This document shows positions 42,948 to 48,207 of a stretch of 48,207 nucleotides of DNA, one piece after another (position 1 is the first letter of the stretch; every line of letters begins with the position of its first letter). Position numbers and translations under genes: made by a program. The stretch is taken from NCBI GenBank assembly GCA_018398765.1, contig JAHBMJ010000496.1, positions 1-48,207 of the forward strand, read 5' to 3'. Under the pieces are notes generated by a model that was given only the letters and a program-made list of their open reading frames with translations, did no database searches and was not told the origin of the DNA. The stretch is from Chromera velia. Lineage: Eukaryota > Sar > Chromeraceae.

Positions 42948-44021
42948 GGTGATAAACCTAGTGATAGACTACTTTTTCGCCATCCTTAATTTCATATTCA
43001 CAATAAACTTTTCATCTTCTCAGTTTATATTTTTCGATAAACATCATACTACTACTAAGTAAAAGGTTATATATATTGTAGCATCATGATACGACTAGTG
43101 TAGACTAGTGATATGATTTGATGTGCTCTTCATAGCTCTTCATTACTAGCTTCATTATTTGTTAAGATAAATATTTCTAGAAATATTTCTTTAGCTTATT
43201 ATAAAATGTAAGCATCTTTCTCGCCGGTAGACTAGTATTAAAACTATAGTTATGGAGCACTTTTTGTTTTTATCGCTAGACCTTGAAGGTGGAGTTTTAT
43301 ACTACCTCTAGAGAAACCTCTAGTCTAGTGTCTAGTGATGTCTTAGCCTACTGAGCCTAGGCTGGGACTTCACAGTAATTTCCACTAAAAATTTCTGTTT
43401 CCGACGTTTCAGTCAACCTCTTATATATTTACTAGTACAATAACTAAAAAAACTCTTAATCAATCTGAATTTTATTCATGTTATCATCGCTTACTATCTT
43501 ATTAAACTGTAAAACTACATTCAATCTAGTATTCAATACTGTTCTAATTTATTTGTATTCTTTGTTTGATCAAAACTGACTTAGAAATCATTGTGATATT
43601 GATTAAGTCAATTTATTAAGTCTACATATCAACAGGTTTAAATTTGCAAACTTTAGTTAAGATTAGTAGCTAGATTGATATCTCAAACAGTTTTGTTCTT
43701 TCAATTTTTTTTTTAATGTGCACCTCTTCTCTTCTTCACCCTTGGAGCAGGATCAAAATTTTAATGGTATGCCTCCTTTTGAGATGCAGGTCGAATCGGA
43801 TGCGGCGAGGCTGATCCAATGGAGGCGGAATGGCCACGGGTGGCACAGAGAGGCAAACGCTGCATTCAAACTAGGCATTCAAAAGGCAAGAAAAAATGTG
43901 GATCCACAAACTATTCACAGTGAAAAGAGCTAAAATTTTGGAGGATTTGCGAAAGAACAAATGAAAAGAAAGGTAAGTGTGACCTGTCGTCACTGACTAG
44001 TTAGTTTAGTCACCTAGGTAG
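42948..44021. other. AT-rich intergenic DNA
   Basis: 42950-43700 is AT-rich with many CTAGT words. 43718-43933 has an open stretch (ESDAARLIQWRRNGHGWHRE) after a possible ATGCAG acceptor, but nothing upstream or downstream supports a gene, so I leave it unassigned. Confidence 0.5.
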
Positions 44022-45087
44022 TCACAAATCTCTCCCATCCCTGTGGGTGAGGTGATCGAGTTCCTGCAGGTTGCGGGACTCCAACATATGCTTCAAAAAA
44101 CCCTTTTTAACCTTCTTGGGAAGCGGTTTTCTCAAGAACCCCGCCCCATTTTGGATCTCTCTCCATGCAGCTCCCCGGGCCTGCAGGTCCAGACATCCTG
44201 CAAAGGGATCAAAGAAACCGCATGAGTCTGTGCAATTAAAAGAGGAAGGAGAAGATAGGAAAGGTTATAAACTGTCGAAGACATACAGAGAGGACTCTTG
44301 TGACTGTATGGGCCAATGCGCAGACTGTTGGTCTTTCTGCCTATCTGACAGTATTTGTCTGCCTCTTTGTTCACTTGCCTCAGGCTGCTCGCATGAGTAT
44401 CCTTGAATACTCGTCTTCATCTTCTGTGAAGCCTTCATGAAGGTCTTTTGGGCATACGGCCACGCATAGGAGCTTCGTCCCCTCTTTCGCTCTCGTCACA
44501 ATCTATGAGATATGAGAAGGGACTTCCGACAGATGAATGCGTTGATTGCCAAACCCCCTGCAGCAAATGTTAGAATAGATTTATGGAGGCCGGGCCAGGT
44601 AGTCCTTCCGTCCTTTTGGAAGGATTCTCCGGCCGTTTGTTCTCTCTACTTTTGCAGAAGACCTGGCTCGGGGGTCGAGTCTTTTTTTCCACTATATGTT
44701 TACTTCTTTTTACTTCTTTTTCCCTCTTGGAGCAGCGAAGAAAGAAAAGAAATTAGAGGAGGGCCCTTTAATATTGAAATGGAAGAGAGCGAGGAGACGA
44801 GGCGCAGATGCCGAGCGCCACTCCCCCACTCCTTTTCTCTGTGTCTGTATGTGTGTGCCACGATCCGAGTCCTGGAAGGGACTACAGGATCGAGGCATGT
44901 CTTCTTTGCTCTCTGTTTTTTGTCCTCACAACCGTTAACCTCTCTCCCTTTCTTATTCTTCCCCTTCGATTGCCTCCATTCTTCTCTCTTGGACTATATA
45001 GAGTGATGAGGGAGGAGGAGACAAAGGAAAGCAAAAGGTTTTTACACACAAAAAAGACCCTTCCCTACATACATAGAGGGAGGGAGG

Positions 45088-45130
<43 letters not shown>

Positions 45131-47891
45131 AGGGGGGTAGGAGGGCAGGGAGGCAGGGTAAGGGGGGGGGAGAAATCAGAACCAGACCTACAGCCAACGT
45201 GAGACGAGTGAGAGAAAGAGCATTCAAAAGAAGTGCAGGTGCATTGTCCCCTTCAGCCAACCCATCCCCCCCCCTCCACCGTGTGACCCGCCCCTTCACC
45301 GCCTTCAGCTGGAGGGTCATCAGGCTGCGGAGGGCTAGGCGGAAGGATTCTGCGGGCAGCGAAGCGAAGAATCTTGCGACGCTCGGCAGGGTTAGCGATA
45401 AGCCAGGCACTCCCTCCACTCCTTTTTAAAATGAGGAACACCATGTGGAGGCAGGGCACGTCACAGAAAAATTCCCCCAGGGTCTGCAGGTTCGAATCCT
45501 GCAGATTTTTCAGATATGACCCGACGGTCGTGAAGGAGCGGGGGAGAGACGTTCTGTTCCTAAGCGTAATATAGAGAGCATCCATTACTGGACTTATTTC
45601 ATTTCCCCCGTCTCCCGCAGGCCTTTGAGCTGAGGGAGGGACCTGTACATCGTAGGGGCTTTGAGGGAAATCAGACTTTCCCTCTGGAGGACAAAGTGCC
45701 TAGGCCACATTGTGCAGAGCTGAAGGAGCTTCCCACTGTATGCCAAGGGCTTGTACAGCTTGAAACCCAAGGGAAGCTTCTTCGGGTAGAATAAGTGTGT
45801 TGAGGGCAGGGAAGCCTGCGGAGGTTTCCTGAAGACCGCACCACAGCCGTTCGCTGGTGGGAGGGGCAAGGTTGCATCCTGCAGGAAGCGTGTAAAGAGA
45901 ACCAATTGAATGAACAGATGTGACAAAAATTTAAATGGTTAAAAGACTTCAATGAGGCAGAACAACTAAAGAACAGATAGAAACAAAGGCTGGCAAAGGC
46001 AAACCTGGACAAAAAAAGGAAGGCAGCGCCAAAGAAGGAAAGAAAAAAAGGAAATAAAAGACAAACACCATCCACAGAAGATGGAAACATAGCCTACAAC
46101 GGCCATAGATCGACTGAGTTCCCCTAGTACTTACCTGAAAGGTTCAGCAGCTTCATCCTCTGCAAAGCCTTTACGAAGGCCTTTCAGGCATAGGGCTACA
46201 CATGGCAGGGTTCCATCTTACTGAAGATAAACAGGACGTCCTCGGGTGTGCCTTCATCTTGGGCCCCCTCCTCTTCATCTTCCTCCTCTCCTTCATCGTT
46301 TTTGTCAACGTTTTCATCTCCGTCAAGGTCCTCATCTTCCTCATTTAGAATCTCTTCTTCTTCTTCCTCCTCCTCCTCCATGTCCCCGTTGTCGTCTGCC
46401 TCTGCTTCACTCTCATCGTCTGCATCAGATAACTGAGACCCTGCAGAACCTAGTACATTCAAAGGAAGACAAGATTGAGAAAAAAGTTTTCGAGAAACTC
46501 ATGGAGACCAACTAGGAAATTTAACTTGATGCAAAAGAGTTGCATGTACTATTCATTCTGGGTCACTCAGCTACCTCTATGTCAAATGAGAAAAACATCT
46601 GCTAAATTCTTTAGAACGAAGCCATTACATGATAACCGCTTGACTGATCCCAGTATTTCCTCACACATGCACCTGGAAGCGATAGATCCTCCATGGAGGA
46701 CGGAAGAGACACAAATAGCACCCCAGAAATTTTAGCCTTCACTGACGACTCTGCATGAAACGTACACATACCAATTATGTACGAAATATGACACTCATTT
46801 GCATTCCTTTAGGCAGTCACCCGCATACCCGAAGACAAAAGAGAAAAAGAAAAAAGAAGACCCACGGGCCACTTTGTTTACTCATCCCAAGAATCCATTC
46901 ACTTAAAACAGAAGGGATAGAGGGGGGGAAGAAGATTCATCCATTTCTTTTTTCTTTGATACCAGCATGCAGTCATTTGATTCGGCAGTACCTACCTGCT
47001 GTATGTAGTATGTTGAAGGCTGGAAAATCCCCTTTTCGCAAACATGAAACGAAAGACAACCAGCCCCTCTTGATCCCTGGATTGTCTGCACAGAGATAAA
47101 GAAAATAAACACACGTAATGAACAAATGACTTAGAGGATTCAGACGAGACTTGGAGAACTGAATCTATTGACAATGATGGAAGGACCCTAATTGGGTAAA
47201 GACCGCCAATTTAAATGAAAATCAAACACACTCAAAATGTTGTTGGGATACAGGAAGTCCCCGACAGATGCAGGCGGTAGAAATTGCAACAAACTCTGTT
47301 TCTCAATCATTCAGAAAGATTTGATGCAGATCCTTGAGTGTGCGGTGCAAAACAAGAGGAATAAATCGATATCATACAGCAACTGACAGTCGGCAACAAG
47401 TTTCTGCTGGCTTGCAAGGAGAGCCTTAAAGACAATGACAGATGGCCGTTCTTTCAGATCATACCCTGCAAAACATACAAATATGCTTAGAAAGTGGAAA
47501 CAGCTTGAGGTGCGTGTCCATGTGCAAGCAACAGCTAAGCTGGAGCTGAAATCACTATTTTGGCTGGTGAAACAAAACCACACTTTCGTAAGGCAGACAT
47601 ATTTGAAAATGCAAGGTCACCATCAGGTTCAATTAGTTGTGCAAAGTAACTAAACTGCATGAGAAGTCCAACAAGATGATTCATAAACTTCATATCTCCT
47701 CAAAACCTCTCCTCCCTTTAGTCTGACTCATGCTTAAAGCCTTTGCAAACATATAGACACATTGTCAACTAACCGCTCAGGTTCAGTTCCTGCAACCGCT
47801 TGAGCTTCACAAACGCGCAGCCAGAGAACTCCACCAAGACAAATCTATCCCAAACCGTCTCCAACATCAAAACGGTCTCCAAAATTACCAT
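44022..47891 (-). CDS. Unrecognised seven-exon gene with a long acidic tract (349 aa)
   Basis: Exons 47891-47774, 47465-47388, 47085-46996, 46440-46222, 45878-45709, 45498-45300 and 44197-44022 have GT donors (GTTAGT, GTCAGT, GTAGGT, GTAAGA, GTGGCC, GTGAAG) and CAG acceptors, and total 1050 bases. All phases agree and the frame closes with TGA at 44022. The product starts MVILETVLMLETVWDRF, continues with a helical part (KERPSVIVFKALLASQQKLV, IKRGWLSFVSCLRKGDFPAF), then ~70 residues almost all Asp/Glu. Next comes a second globular part (EEASLGFQAVQALGIQWEAP, LGEFFCDVPCLHMVFLILK, NPAERRKILRFAARRIL), and it ends in a Lys-rich segment (LRKPLPKKVKKGFLKHMLES). Acidic tract plus basic end recalls nucleolar or chromatin proteins, but no family is recognised. 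The donor GTGGCC at 45708 is weak; GTACAAG about 48 bases earlier in the gene would also keep phase. Confidence 0.55.
45075..45127. repeat. (GGGA)n(GA)n microsatellite
   Basis: A short AGGG run followed by GA repeats lies in the last intron of the minus-strand gene; on that strand it is a CT tract. Confidence 0.95.
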
Positions 47892-48207
47892 ATCTATCAA
47901 ACATTTCTAGGTACTAAACAATGATTAAAAACTTAAAATAAAGAGTTTTAAACGGTTTGAGAGTGCAATTAAGTGTTTTTTAAATCCTAGTTAGTAAGAG
48001 AATTATATAAAAATTTGATTTATGATAACTATATATATATTTAAATTTGAATGTATGATTTGAAGTTTTTAACTCTTTAAAATATTTTCTTTACAATGAA
48101 TCTTAAGGTTTTAACAGAAAGATTGAAAACATATAAAACATAGTGTAGAGCTTTTACAAGTATCACAATTGATGTTATTAATATGTTGATATATATATAT
48201 ATATATA
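47892..48207. other. AT-rich flank
   Basis: AT-rich, ending in a (TA)n run at 48190-48207. No feature is seen except that it should hold the promoter of the minus-strand gene starting at 47891. Confidence 0.6.

Noticed and set aside
45488-45508. GGTTCGAATCC flanked by CTGCAG, like a tRNA T-arm
   Set aside because: No matching acceptor, D or anticodon arm lies upstream at tRNA spacing. The segment is a short palindrome at an exon boundary of the minus-strand gene.

Overview
The window reads as nuclear DNA of a protist with introns. Coding stretches are broken by GT-AG introns with pyrimidine-rich or (TG)n tracts before CAG, intergenic DNA is AT-rich, and there are many non-LTR retrotransposon remnants, MITEs and microsatellites. 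Intron density, mixed base composition, TGCATGC-type motifs and transposon load fit a chromerid alga (Chromera velia-like, a photosynthetic relative of apicomplexans). That is my best guess from style, about 0.6, not a proven identity. All exon models were built by hand from splice signals and phase matching. No transcript or database search was available.

1-10.7 kb is mostly repeats and decayed elements: a single-frame pseudogene (acidic tract plus class-I methyltransferase-like region), a reverse-transcriptase (RT) pseudogene with a W-I-D-D box followed by a strongly foldable 3' segment, a 162-bp MITE with perfect 29-bp inverted ends, a GC-rich tandem region, a ~60-bp minisatellite, and an element with TTTGAT-repeat ends that carries four 33-bp hairpin repeats.

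10.7-20 kb is a nested structure. A LINE RT gene is cut in two by a 7.2-kb segment with ~55-bp inverted ends and a matching ACTTT flank on both sides; removing it rejoins the LINE frame. Inside lies a spliced gene (four exons that join in phase) whose second intron holds a ~1.1-kb foldback. Two N-runs (9030; 12112-12128) are flanked by essentially identical sequence and look like unmerged contig overlaps, so local lengths are inflated by about 1.17 and 0.885 kb.

20-48 kb is more gene-rich: the 3' end of a minus-strand gene, a gene of small exons (21472-23376), an orphan retropepsin, a single-exon ankyrin protein, a short minus-strand gene with an AAAG-repeat intron, a ten-exon type II membrane glycoside hydrolase-like gene, a divergent pair (a TruA/PUS1-type pseudouridine synthase homologue lacking the catalytic Asp, and a divergent kinase-like protein with a C-terminal frameshift), and a seven-exon minus-strand gene with a long acidic tract. 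I see no operon-like pathway; neighbours look functionally unrelated. No tRNA, rRNA or CRISPR was found.
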